DNA from: an uncultured Candidatus Saccharibacteria bacterium | Lineage (GTDB): Bacteria; Patescibacteriota; Saccharimonadia; Saccharimonadales; Saccharimonadaceae | Length of the DNA stretch: 33,216 bases | Assembly (NCBI GenBank): GCA_938017675.1 | Contig: CALIJB010000002.1 | Coordinates: forward strand, 1-33,216 | Direction: 5' to 3' | Shown here: positions 6,840-14,352 of the stretch, piece by piece | Position numbering within the stretch: position 1 is the stretch's first letter | Layout: each line of letters opens with the position of its first letter | The notes under the pieces: generated by a model | Seen by the model: only the letters and a program-made list of their open reading frames with translations | Told to the model about the DNA's origin: nothing | The model's database searches: none | Position numbers and translations under genes: made by a program

Positions 6840-8224
6840 TACAAATTCACCTCTTCTCCTCCGCCCATAATATCAAGAACGGCGGCAGTTTGACTATCTT
6901 TTGGCGGTTTTGGCTTAGCGCTGATGATAATTTCACGGTCAAGCTTTTGTGCCTGTAGAGCGCCAGCAAGCACTGGCAGCGACTTTTCGATTTGGTTTTT
7001 AGCAAATTTCTTACCAGCAAAAATCGTTAACTGCTGATCATCTAATTCGTAACCGCTTTTCGCGAGATAACTATAGGCGCCAGTGGATTTTGCGTGAACA
7101 GCCTCGAGAAATTTTGACCAGTCAAAATTAGCTGTTTGATTTGGCTGGGCATTTTTCTTCTTTTTTTGCGGAGTATCGCTAGCTGGCTGCGGCGCGTAAA
7201 CAGGCGCTGGTTCATTCACAGTCATTGGTTGCGCTGATTCCGGCTGCGCTGGCGTTGACGCCGCAGGAATATCAGAATTAGAAACATCTGCATTAGAACT
7301 GAGTGCTATCAGCAATTTGACATACGGCCAAGCGGTTTTCTGGTTTGACAATAATCTGTCGGCTAGCGGTAAGCAATTAGATTTATTGATGATGTCGCTA
7401 CGGATTTCGTACAGTAATTGCTCGCTGATAGCATTGGCTGGCACACCTCTATGCTCAAGCGTACGCAAGGTATCGGCGATAGTTTGTAAATCGCCCGCAC
7501 AATAAGCCTCTAGCAGCTGTCGAATTTCAGCCGTGCTTGCTAAGCCTAGCGAATCTTCGACCATAGCGGCAGTGACTGTCTCGCTGCTCAAATTTCGCAT
7601 TTGATCTAACAAACTAATACTATCGCGGAAGCTTCCCTGCCCATAGCGAGCAATTAGCTGCAGGGCATCGTCGTCGATAGAAATCTGCTCGGCATCAGCA
7701 ATGGTACGCAGATGCGCAGCAACTTCATCCTGGCTAATTGTTCGGAAATTGAAGCGCTGAACACGACTAAGAATCGTAGCTGGCAATTTATCGGCGTCAG
7801 TGGTTGCCAGGATAAACACAGCGTGCTCGGGCGGTTCTTCAAGCGTTTTGAGCAGTGCATTGAACGCTGATTTGCTCAGCATATGAACCTCGTCAATAAT
7901 ATAGATTTTTTTGGGAGCGCTAACGGGCGCAATCTGAACTTTTTCGCGCAAATCACGGATATCTTCAACTGAATTATTGCTGGCTGCATCAATCTCGATA
8001 ATGTCGAGATGAGTTGATTCATCGCGGTATGGCAAGCGATTGATTTCGTGCGCCAGAATCCGTGCAATTGACGTTTTGCCAACGCCGCGCGGACCAGTCA
8101 ATAAATAAGCGTGCGCCGTCGTTCCGTTAGCGATTGCCCGTTCTAAAATCGCCGTAATATGCGGCTGACCGACAATCTCGCTCAGCGACCGGCTGCGATA
8201 TTTCCGATATAAAGCCTTACCCAT
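6839..8224 (-). CDS. dnaX: DNA polymerase III clamp-loader subunit DnaX (tau, possibly gamma)
   Basis: The 461-residue ATPase loads the sliding clamp. It has Walker A GPRGVGKT (44-51), the DEVH Walker B region (111-114), the sensor/SRC segment with TILSRVQRF, and GQGSFRDSISLLDQ. The Cys4 zinc module that normally sits between Walker A and the IEIDAAS motif is gone: residues 60-76 are HEINRLPYRDESTHLDI. After residue about 310 comes a Pro/Ala/Gln-rich linker and a C-terminal tau-like domain (from about 365). At codons 353-355 (7160-7168) lies the slippery run CAA AAA AAG; a -1 slip would stop after ten more codons and give a gamma-like product. A TATAAT lies 7 bases before the ATG. Confidence 0.95.
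   Translation of the reverse strand: MGKALYRKYRSRSLSEIVGQPHITAILERAIANGTTAHAYLLTGPRGVGKTSIARILAHEINRLPYRDESTHLDIIEIDAASNNSVEDIRDLREKVQIAPVSAPKKIYIIDEVHMLSKSAFNALLKTLEEPPEHAVFILATTDADKLPATILSRVQRFNFRTISQDEVAAHLRTIADAEQISIDDDALQLIARYGQGSFRDSISLLDQMRNLSSETVTAAMVEDSLGLASTAEIRQLLEAYCAGDLQTIADTLRTLEHRGVPANAISEQLLYEIRSDIINKSNCLPLADRLLSNQKTAWPYVKLLIALSSNADVSNSDIPAASTPAQPESAQPMTVNEPAPVYAPQPASDTPQKKKKNAQPNQTANFDWSKFLEAVHAKSTGAYSYLAKSGYELDDQQLTIFAGKKFAKNQIEKSLPVLAGALQAQKLDREIIISAKPKPPKDSQTAAVLDIMGGGEEVNL
7160..7168 (-). promoter_or_regulatory. Putative -1 frameshift (slippery) site in dnaX
   Basis: Codons CAA AAA AAG contain the heptamer A AAA AAG in the same phase as the Escherichia coli dnaX frameshift site, inside a run of seven As. 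The -1 frame reads E E K C P A K S N S and then TAA. No clear upstream stimulating Shine-Dalgarno and only weak downstream pairing are seen, so transcriptional slippage on the A-run is an alternative. Confidence 0.4.
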
Positions 8225-8231
8225 TTGTTAT

Positions 8232-8237
8232 ATTATA
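8232..8237 (-). promoter_or_regulatory. -10 box of dnaX (leaderless type)
   Basis: TATAAT on the minus strand with 7 bases before the ATG at 8224. No Shine-Dalgarno is present. It would drive dnaX-dnaB and perhaps genes beyond. Confidence 0.6.
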
Positions 8238-8252
8238 GCGCAGAATCAGCGA

Positions 8253-9140
8253 TTAAAATAGCGAAGCTTGAACTGGCGCTAAATCTAGCTGCTCAACAGT
8301 ACGGCTAATGGTCATATCGTATCCGATATATTTTTTGATTGGCGAGAAAATAAAGCGGCTATTTTGCTGCATAATTAGCATACCGCCAATTAGCCCTGCG
8401 AAGCGGCCGGCAATTTTTGGCTCAATTATTTCCGTTAGATCATCGCTTTTTGGTTCGATAGTTAGCATGTATGGCGATAAATTCAAGAACTCGCTGTTAT
8501 CAAATTTAACGCCTAACTGCTCTGCGATTAGCTGAATTGTTTGATGTAATTTCTGCTCGGCTAACGTCGGATCGTAATGCCCATTTGCTAGAATTGCTGC
8601 TTTCTTGCGCAGCTGCACACTCTCGCAAAGACCTGGCAGCCGAGCGATCTTCGCTTCGTATTGGCGAGCGATATTAGCGCTAGGAAACACCTCAAGGATA
8701 GCGGCATTGCGGGCACCTTGCTCTAACAATCGTGCTAGTTTGCGTTCAGCATAAGAAATACCAACCTTTATCACCTCTGGCGAGAAATAAGCTAAGTACA
8801 AGATATGCGGCTGCTGATTAAGCTCAGTCTGCTGCTGGCTGATATTGGTAGTATTGTAGAACGCTGGATTGAAGCCAGTCTTCTGCTGACACTCTGAACA
8901 TTGCTCGTATTTATCATCAAGCTGGCGGTCACCGGGACAGCGATGGCATTGCTTAGCTGCCAAATCGTACCAACCAATACATTTTTTGGTACTAGTATCA
9001 AACGACAGAGTAAATTCGCCTTGCGGTTGCATACGCCAGAACTTACCGTCATTATCCATGACGCGCAAATACGGCAAGTTACTACTGGGATCGTAGCTGA
9101 CTCGCGTAAATCGAAAAGTCCCCTCGCCTAAATCATGCAT
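8253..9140 (-). CDS. DUF2797 family protein with zinc ribbon and GIY-YIG-like segment
   Basis: A 295-residue protein that I assign to DUF2797. It has an N-terminal beta region, then a zinc ribbon with CHRC (65-68) and CSEC (81-84), then HILYLAYFSPEVIKVGISYAERKLARLLEQGARNA (112-146), the family hallmark that resembles a GIY-YIG core, followed by ANIARQYEAKIARLPG. The biochemical role of the family is not established. The ATG is preceded by AGGGG five bases upstream, so this gene uses a Shine-Dalgarno. It sits 35 bases after the 171-residue unknown gene and 28 bases before dnaX, likely one unit with the former. Confidence 0.85.
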   Translation of the reverse strand: MHDLGEGTFRFTRVSYDPSSNLPYLRVMDNDGKFWRMQPQGEFTLSFDTSTKKCIGWYDLAAKQCHRCPGDRQLDDKYEQCSECQQKTGFNPAFYNTTNISQQQTELNQQPHILYLAYFSPEVIKVGISYAERKLARLLEQGARNAAILEVFPSANIARQYEAKIARLPGLCESVQLRKKAAILANGHYDPTLAEQKLHQTIQLIAEQLGVKFDNSEFLNLSPYMLTIEPKSDDLTEIIEPKIAGRFAGLIGGMLIMQQNSRFIFSPIKKYIGYDMTISRTVEQLDLAPVQASLF

Positions 9141-9175
9141 TAATACCCCTATTTGTGATGATTCAAACTTATAGA

Positions 9176-9691
9176 TTATAGAGCTGCTTCAACTGCCGCC
9201 CAGGTGGCATCAGGATTGTCTTCTGGCACAATGATAGTAACCTGATCGCCAACATTGATACGGAAATAGGTCACGCTCGCCAGCAAAATCCGATATTCTT
9301 TGCCTTGCGCTTCAACATAGTAGGCGCCGTCATGCTGCGTAAGCGTACCAATGACTTGCTTGCGGGCAACCGGGCCAATTTGCTTGTAAATGAAACCGCC
9401 GTCATCAGCGATAGTTAGTTTGAGGATATCGCCCTCAACTAGCTTAGACTTGCTAGCATAATTAGCCGGTACCGGGTAATTTTTGCCATCCGGGCCGACC
9501 ATCGTCTGGCCGTCGAAAACGCCCTCGATAACTTTGCCCGAAACATCCTCGCGGCTGTTAGTTGGCATAACGACTTGCCCATCTTCGCCCATTATGCTAA
9601 TTAGTAGCTCTTTGGCGGCAGCCAAATTAGTCTCGGCGTCTTGAATAAGCATCTTGAGCCGCTTGACTTGTTTCTCTGGTAATTCTGACAT
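9176..9691 (-). CDS. Unknown 171-residue protein: coiled coil plus beta-rich domain
   Basis: I do not recognise the family. The first 35 residues form an amphipathic helix or coiled coil (EKQVKRLKMLIQDAETNLAAAKELL). Then come two similar beta-rich halves: GKVIEGVFDGQTMVGPDGKNYPVP...GDILKLTIADDG, and KQVIGTLTQHDGAYYVEAQGKEYRI...GDQVTIIVPEDN. Each resembles a small OB or TRAM-like barrel, so an internal duplication is possible. It is acidic at the C-terminus and has no signal or membrane segment. It is transcribed from its own strong promoter (9735-9762), between rplL and DUF2797-dnaX. A role in translation or RNA binding is only a guess from context. Confidence 0.75.
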   Translation of the reverse strand: MSELPEKQVKRLKMLIQDAETNLAAAKELLISIMGEDGQVVMPTNSREDVSGKVIEGVFDGQTMVGPDGKNYPVPANYASKSKLVEGDILKLTIADDGGFIYKQIGPVARKQVIGTLTQHDGAYYVEAQGKEYRILLASVTYFRINVGDQVTIIVPEDNPDATWAAVEAAL

Positions 9692-9734
9692 ACTAGTCTC
9701 GCAATCCTTTGTATGTTTTTATAATATCATTCCA

Positions 9735-9762
9735 ATTATAACGCATCAGGATATAACGTCAA
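9735..9762 (-). promoter_or_regulatory. Promoter of the 171-residue unknown gene
   Basis: On the minus strand, TTGACG (9757-9762) and TATAAT (9735-9740) are 16 bases apart. The expected start near 9728 leaves a leader of about 36 bases with a distant AAAGGA. This is one of the few units here with a true leader. Confidence 0.7.
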
Positions 9763-9845
9763 CCCTTTAGGCTATCTTTCCACAAGTTTAACAGATATGA
9801 ACGTAAAGTCGTTGTAAAAATCGTCGACCGCTTCAGGCATACAAA

Positions 9846-9870
9846 AACGCCCCCAGATTTTGGAGGCGTT
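9846..9870 (-). terminator. Rho-independent terminator after rplL
   Basis: A 9-bp stem (AACGCC core, one G-U pair) with a short loop, followed on the minus strand by a run of Ts. It lies about 45 bases after the rplL stop and ends the rplJ-rplL unit. Confidence 0.85.
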
Positions 9871-9914
9871 TTCTAAAACAATACGATCGTGCGAATCTGG
9901 AAATATATTCGAGA

Positions 9915-10292
9915 TTAAGCGACTTCGACGGTAGCGCCAGCCTCTTCCAAGGCTTTCTTGGCAGCTTCGGCTTCGTCTTTGCTGACTTTCTCTTTGATTG
10001 GGCTTGGCGCGTTATCAACCAAAGCTTTCGCCTCGCCTAGGCCAAGGCCAGTTAGCTCCTTGACGGCTTTGATGACGGCAACTTTTTGGCTGCCAGCGTC
10101 TTTCAAAGTGACGGTAAATTCAGTCTTTTCATCAGCGTCGGCCGCACCAGCGTCGGCAGCTGGACCAGCAACGGCAACTGCGGCAGCAGCTGGCTCGATG
10201 CCGTATTCTTCTTTGAGGATATTCTTTAGTTCATTTACTTCGAGAACTGTCAATTTAGTCAGCTCTTCGGCAAGTTTCTTTAGGTCTGCCAT
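9915..10292 (-). CDS. rplL: 50S ribosomal protein L7/L12
   Basis: This is the multicopy stalk protein that recruits translation GTPases. The 125 residues show the N-terminal L10-binding and dimer domain (LAEELTKLTVLEVNELKNILKEEYGIEP, 7-34), an Ala-rich hinge (35-52), and the C-terminal factor-binding domain with EKTEFTVTLKDAG and the conserved KELTGLGLGEAKALVD. Shine-Dalgarno AAGGAGA precedes the ATG. It is 41 bases after rplJ and is followed by a terminator, the usual arrangement. Confidence 0.98.
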   Translation of the reverse strand: MADLKKLAEELTKLTVLEVNELKNILKEEYGIEPAAAAVAVAGPAADAGAADADEKTEFTVTLKDAGSQKVAVIKAVKELTGLGLGEAKALVDNAPSPIKEKVSKDEAEAAKKALEEAGATVEVA

Positions 10293-10333
10293 AGTAATTC
10301 TCCTTGTAGTTAAATTTTAATTAGATTGGTTGC

Positions 10334-10858
10334 TTAAGCGGTTGCTTTGTCTGCCACGCCGTCCAGCAATGCATGCAGATTGCCAGAAAGCGCGTTGGTG
10401 ACGTCGTGCACCGGACTGAGCAGTTGTGCCACAGCCTCAGCGATAAGCTGATTCTTGCTCGGCAAGCCAGCCAGAGCTACCACATCGGCAGCACTCTGAG
10501 CCAAGCCCTCGCCGCTGAATCCAGCAACTAGCTCGACGCTAGGATGAGTCTTTGCAAAGTCGTTAAGGACTTTAGCAGCCATCACCTCGTCGTCGCTAGA
10601 AACAGCATAAATTAGCTGGCCTTGCAGCGCAGAAGTATCAGTCTCTTTGAACGTCTCGCTAGCGGCAAAAGCTACGCGCACCAAGCGGTTCTTGACAACT
10701 TTGACAACTACACCGTTTTCGCGAGCAGCTTTGCGCAGCTCTTGCAATTCAGCTACGCTAGTGCCCTGGTATTTAGCCACGGCGATAGCTTTTGCACTGG
10801 CAAACAACTCGCTCATCTCTGCAACCAAAGCTTGTTTCTTATCTTTGGAAATTGCCAT
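10334..10858 (-). CDS. rplJ: 50S ribosomal protein L10
   Basis: L10 anchors the L7/L12 dimers to 23S rRNA. The 174-residue protein begins MAISKDKKQALVAEMSELF and carries KYQGTSVAELQELRKAAREN and VVKNRLVRVAF, typical of L10, with the C-terminal helix that carries L7/L12 (LLSPVHDVTNALSGNLHALLDG). Shine-Dalgarno AAAGGAG precedes the ATG. A 180-base leader with an L10-binding motif and an attenuator stands upstream, so it is likely autoregulated. Confidence 0.97.
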   Translation of the reverse strand: MAISKDKKQALVAEMSELFASAKAIAVAKYQGTSVAELQELRKAARENGVVVKVVKNRLVRVAFAASETFKETDTSALQGQLIYAVSSDDEVMAAKVLNDFAKTHPSVELVAGFSGEGLAQSAADVVALAGLPSKNQLIAEAVAQLLSPVHDVTNALSGNLHALLDGVADKATA

Positions 10859-10928
10859 TGATAATACTCCTTTGGTTTATTTGATATTTATGCGATCGTA
10901 TTGTTAAGGGGCGACATTCGGCGAGCAA

Positions 10929-10953
10929 CAAAAAACTTTGGCACTCGCCAAAG
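10929..10953 (-). terminator. Attenuator hairpin in the rplJ leader
   Basis: A 7-bp perfect stem, CTTTGGC/GCCAAAG with loop GAGT (minus strand), followed by six Ts. It sits between the L10 leader and rplJ. Its GGCGAG (10944-10949) can instead pair with CTCGCC further downstream on the RNA (10920-10925), a possible anti-terminator arrangement. Confidence 0.7.
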
Positions 10954-10954
10954 A

Positions 10955-11035
10955 CTATAATACAGGAAAAGTTGATTCCCTCGGCGGCATATTAAGCAGA
11001 ATTACTCCTGCGGCCGCTGTCTCTGGCAATGTCTA
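10955..11035 (-). promoter_or_regulatory. Ribosomal protein L10 leader (autoregulatory)
   Basis: The leader RNA contains AGACAGCGGC followed downstream by TTAATATGCCGCCGAGG. This agrees with the bacterial L10 leader, in which free L10(L12)4 binds the kink-turn region and lowers expression of the operon. The position directly upstream of rplJ, and the terminator hairpin that follows, support the call. Confidence 0.8.
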
Positions 11036-11041
11036 ATATCT

Positions 11042-11070
11042 ATTATAGCAAATTTTACTGCATTACACAA
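11042..11070 (-). promoter_or_regulatory. Promoter of the rplJ-rplL unit
   Basis: Minus strand extended -10 TGC-TATAAT (11042-11047) with a weak -35 TTGTGT at 11065-11070, spacer 17. Transcription would start near 11035, just ahead of the L10 leader. It is divergent from the RelA/SpoT-like gene promoter, only about 11 bases apart. Confidence 0.7.
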
Positions 11071-11080
11071 TAGCAAATGC

Positions 11081-11109
11081 TTGACATATTCATGCGTTTC
11101 TGATACAAT
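11081..11109 (+). promoter_or_regulatory. Promoter of the RelA/SpoT-like gene (leaderless type)
   Basis: TTGACA (11081-11086) and TACAAT (11104-11109) are separated by 17 bases. Transcription should start at about 11116-11118, on the GTG start codon itself. Confidence 0.75.
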
Positions 11110-11117
11110 AGAGATTC

Positions 11118-12857
11118 GTGAGAACGAGGACAAGCCCTGGTGTTTGTACAAGGGAATGTAATACGCTTAACCCTGCTGACAAGCAGGAGTTTTCCAGTCA
11201 ACAATATCCAGAGAAATATAATTCAGACGATCTAGTTGACAGCCTAGCTATTAATTACCTAAGAGCAGCCTCGCGGGAGCGTCCTGATCTGATTGAGCAT
11301 GCTCATAGAGTTTATGGATTAGTTAAGGCTTTTGCCGGCGATCTTATGCCTGATACGCGCGATGCAATTATGCTGCATGATATCGTATCCCGATTCCGCA
11401 ACCCAGACGGAAAATATAGCCAAGAATCGCGCGACGCTGCTGGGATAGCGCTATTAAGATACTTTACCGATCCCAGAATTCCCCATGATAAAGCACGCTA
11501 TATGCGGAATCTCTTGTCAGATTTCGACGAGATTGAGGTAGCGGCCGGCAGACATCGAAAAACATTAGCCGACGAAGTCGCTGCAAGCTTGCCAAACGAG
11601 AATAATCGCCGCAAAGATATAGTCAGCGTCATTTCCGACAGGTACGAGGGTGTCGTTCCAAGAGAAGCTTGGGCTATATCGGAAGCTCGCATAGATCCGG
11701 AATACATGAAAGACTTCTTGCAGACTGTAAATATCGAATCTGTGATTATCAAAGCTTGCGAATTAATTGATAATTTGGAACATCCAGTATCCAACCGGGA
11801 GTCCGCGCTGTTGCAAGATGTCTTAGAAGCGGAATCGTTCTATGCTCCGCTGTGCGAAGTATTAGGATTAGAAGCTTTAGGCTCGAAACTGCTAGGCCTA
11901 GCAAAACGTATTCGCCTCGAAAAGTTGAACAAATTTGCCTCGATAGAGCAAGCAAGAGACATGTTATTCAATATAAAGACAGTCGGCGTCAGGCGTATAT
12001 TGGAGAATATTTTCGGCGACAAATACGATGTTTCGCTTGTAGTCGGCCCTGATTATAGCGGAGAATGTCCTGCCGTAGTTGGCGAGTTCGCAGCTCAACT
12101 GCCCAGCGGTCGCCTAACCTCTGGCAATTACCGCTTGAAATCTGTCGGCTCGTATGCTGATAAATCAGATCGTGATAATGGCAATATGCCTATGGATCCA
12201 TTTGCTCTGATGGATATCTCGCCAGACATAGAATCATCGGCGAAAAACTTTGCCGAAATAGTGCAAATCCTTTCTGACCTGCCAAATGTCGAGCTGCAAA
12301 AGGCAACTAGCAAAAAATCCGCCATCTACATCCAAGGTGCTAGCGATTACGTCGAGATTATGACCCAAACTTTAACCGAAGCTGGTATAGACAAATCGCA
12401 AATTCAAATAAAAGAACAAACTGAAGCGGACATCGAAAAAAAAGGATACAAAAAGATGGAAGTTTCAAAGGTAACGTTTATCACAAGGCAAGAACATCCG
12501 TACAAGCCTGGCGAAATAATCAATATTCCTATCGAGTTTCAGTTTTTGACTAAAGATGAGCGCCAACGATCGCGAACTGGCGACATCGCACATATTGCTT
12601 ACAAATATATTGATGCTAAACTCAAAAAGGAAGACTACTACAAGCTGCCCGATGACGATCCTAAAAAGAAAGAACTGGACGAAGAAGCTCGTAAAATGCG
12701 CAAGCTATTCGTAGGAGTCCTCAACGATATCCATGATCGCATGAGCCGCTTGAACCCTGATAGCTATGAAACCAACGGCCAGTCAGACGAAGGCGGCGAG
12801 AAACTATTCCACGAGCTTGAGCATCTTTTGCAAGAGCTGGATATAATTGAATTATAG
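11118..12857 (+). CDS. Divergent RelA/SpoT-like (p)ppGpp hydrolase/synthetase protein
   Basis: The 579-residue protein reads like a remote RSH enzyme. An HD domain runs from about 55 to 270: HAHRVYGLV (61-68), MLHDIV (HD at 87-88), KACELIDNLEH (D218), then the RSH-like ESFYAPLCEVLGLEALGSKL (239-258). A synthetase-like domain follows: GNYRLKSVGSYADK (336-349), FALMDISPDIESSAKNFAEIVQIL (362-385), EKKGYKKMEVSKVTFI, then PIEFQFLTKDERQRSRTGDIAHIAYK (471-496), the equivalent of the family's EVQIRT...AaHw.YK. It ends with a charged coil; no TGS or ACT domain is seen. Whether both activities survive is open. It starts with GTG, apparently leaderless, and overlaps the convergent tmk end by 6 bases. 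Confidence 0.7.
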   Translation: MRTRTSPGVCTRECNTLNPADKQEFSSQQYPEKYNSDDLVDSLAINYLRAASRERPDLIEHAHRVYGLVKAFAGDLMPDTRDAIMLHDIVSRFRNPDGKYSQESRDAAGIALLRYFTDPRIPHDKARYMRNLLSDFDEIEVAAGRHRKTLADEVAASLPNENNRRKDIVSVISDRYEGVVPREAWAISEARIDPEYMKDFLQTVNIESVIIKACELIDNLEHPVSNRESALLQDVLEAESFYAPLCEVLGLEALGSKLLGLAKRIRLEKLNKFASIEQARDMLFNIKTVGVRRILENIFGDKYDVSLVVGPDYSGECPAVVGEFAAQLPSGRLTSGNYRLKSVGSYADKSDRDNGNMPMDPFALMDISPDIESSAKNFAEIVQILSDLPNVELQKATSKKSAIYIQGASDYVEIMTQTLTEAGIDKSQIQIKEQTEADIEKKGYKKMEVSKVTFITRQEHPYKPGEIINIPIEFQFLTKDERQRSRTGDIAHIAYKYIDAKLKKEDYYKLPDDDPKKKELDEEARKMRKLFVGVLNDIHDRMSRLNPDSYETNGQSDEGGEKLFHELEHLLQELDIIEL

Positions 12858-13514
12858 CTGCTGAACAATTGATTGAATTTCAACGTTTATTTGCTCGGCT
12901 GTCTTGTAATAACCATTGCTGTAACATTCTATAACATGAGATGAAGGCAATTTGCTAGCAATTGTACGATAAGCGGCATCAACGCGTTTTTGAAAATTAC
13001 TGCCGCGCGACTCGAAAGTATCTGAAGTGTCTATACTTTGGCTGCGCTTAGCAATCCGTTTTTTACGCTCGTTCTCGTTGTCGAGAGCTAAAATAATAAT
13101 GAGATCCGGCTTCATGTAACGTTCGTCTGTAAAAAGTTTAGTAATTGCCATAATATGATCCGTATTAACTCCCTCGCCATAACCTTGATAGGCTAAAGTT
13201 GAAATATAGTTACGCGCCGAAATGACAACAGCGCCGCGATTTAAGGCTGGCGCAATTTTTTGTTGCCATAGTTCGCGGCGAGCAGCGCTAAATAGTGCTA
13301 GGTTGATTTCAGGATCGCGGGTTAGAGTGCCGTTTTTGATTAGCGAGCGCAAGTAACTAGCAATGGGCGTGGTTTTATCTGGGTCGTCGCTGCCAGGCTC
13401 CTCTACAATTATTACTTCCCGGCCTTGCTGGCGGCAGTAATCAGCTAGTAGCTCAGCTTGGGTTGATTTGCCTGTACCGTCGTTACCTTCGATGACGATA
13501 TAAGTACCGCTCAT
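12852..13514 (-). CDS. tmk: Thymidylate kinase
   Basis: It phosphorylates dTMP to dTDP. The 220 residues include the P-loop EGNDGTGKST (9-18), VEEPGSDD replacing the usual EPGGT, and the ISARNYISTLAYQGYG stretch, where the usual DR motif reads AR, so the Asp seems lost. A lid region with KKRIAKRSQS follows and SNFQKRVDAAYR matches the family. It follows dcd by 17 bases, with GGAGA as Shine-Dalgarno, so the two form one unit. Its last 6 bases overlap the end of the opposite RelA/SpoT-like gene. Confidence 0.93.
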   Translation of the reverse strand: MSGTYIVIEGNDGTGKSTQAELLADYCRQQGREVIIVEEPGSDDPDKTTPIASYLRSLIKNGTLTRDPEINLALFSAARRELWQQKIAPALNRGAVVISARNYISTLAYQGYGEGVNTDHIMAITKLFTDERYMKPDLIIILALDNENERKKRIAKRSQSIDTSDTFESRGSNFQKRVDAAYRTIASKLPSSHVIECYSNGYYKTAEQINVEIQSIVQQL

Positions 13515-13531
13515 TACACAATCTCCAGCCT

Positions 13532-14290
13532 TTACAGTAATCCTTCGCTAAGGCCAGCGACAGGTTGCGGTAATTCTACCGGCGAAGCATAAGCTCGCGG
13601 CAATAACATCCACGGCCGCCAAGCAGCCTTAACAGCAGCAAGATCAGCGCTAATATTAGCTTGATAATTACCAGAAGCCTTGGCGTATTCGGTAGCCACT
13701 GGTCCGGTAGCACTAAAAACAATTTGCGCTATACGGTAGCCAACTGGTAGCACGATATACTCATTTTCGTTGAGATTATGAACCTCCATAGTCCAGCGGT
13801 TAATATAACCTGGATCACCCCAACCAGCGCAGTAGCAAGCCGAGATGCCGATACGACCAGTGGTGCTACGAGCTTGCATACTAGTAGTACCTGGCGGCAA
13901 AATACCGATAAATTCATGAGTATGCGCTAGAATTCGCTCGTTTGGCCGCAAGACGATGACCGGATGATCGTCATTAATACCTTTGATGCTATCAATGCTA
14001 GCGACACCTTGATCAGTAATTCGGCGACGAACTTCGTGCCACGGTTTGGCAATTTTGTATTCACCAAAGTAGCGCCGTACATCATTTTCATCAAACGGAT
14101 TAAATAATTTACCCGCTCCCTGCCCGCCAGCTCTATAAAAATAATAGCCAAGCGTTACATCAACACTACTGCCATTGATACGCGCCGGTGCTGGGTCGCA
14201 AACGATATGACCGCCTGCTAGTGCTGCTGCGATTTCTCTATCGCTATAAATGCCGGTTGGCGATGATAGTTCGGTCGAATCTGTTTTCAT
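13532..14290 (-). CDS. dcd: dCTP deaminase/dUTPase family protein
   Basis: Members turn dCTP into dUTP (and sometimes dUMP), feeding thymidylate synthesis. Family motifs in order: INGSSVDVTLG (39-48), VIVLRPNERILAHT (111-124), ARSTTGRIGIS (140-150), GWGDPGYINRWTMEVHNL (156-173) with the catalytic-type Glu at 169, and PVGYRIAQIVF. At 252 residues it is longer than typical Dcd (about 190), with extra length in the 55-105 region and at the C-terminus. Whether it is mono- or bifunctional cannot be read from the sequence. TATAAT lies 8 bases before the ATG. Confidence 0.85.
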   Translation of the reverse strand: MKTDSTELSSPTGIYSDREIAAALAGGHIVCDPAPARINGSSVDVTLGYYFYRAGGQGAGKLFNPFDENDVRRYFGEYKIAKPWHEVRRRITDQGVASIDSIKGINDDHPVIVLRPNERILAHTHEFIGILPPGTTSMQARSTTGRIGISACYCAGWGDPGYINRWTMEVHNLNENEYIVLPVGYRIAQIVFSATGPVATEYAKASGNYQANISADLAAVKAAWRPWMLLPRAYASPVELPQPVAGLSEGLL

Positions 14291-14298
14291 GCCTCTTC

Positions 14299-14304
14299 AT
14301 TATA
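14299..14304 (-). promoter_or_regulatory. -10 box of dcd-tmk
   Basis: TATAAT on the minus strand, 8 bases before the dcd ATG. The intervening GAAGAGGC could act as a weak Shine-Dalgarno only if transcription starts unusually early. Confidence 0.5.
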
Positions 14305-14339
14305 CATTTACCACTACCACTTACACAACTAGCCTGTGA

Positions 14340-14345
14340 TATGAT
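14340..14345 (+). promoter_or_regulatory. Extended -10 box of folA (leaderless type)
   Basis: TGA-TATGAT on the plus strand. With 7 bases to the ATG at 14353, this box decides in favour of that start over the ATG at 14341, which overlaps the box itself. Confidence 0.55.
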
Positions 14346-14352
14346 TAAGTTG

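Noticed and set aside
14188..14352. Longer DHFR start
   Set aside because: It would overlap dcd on the opposite strand and add 55 residues with no DHFR similarity; the promoter lies inside this stretch.
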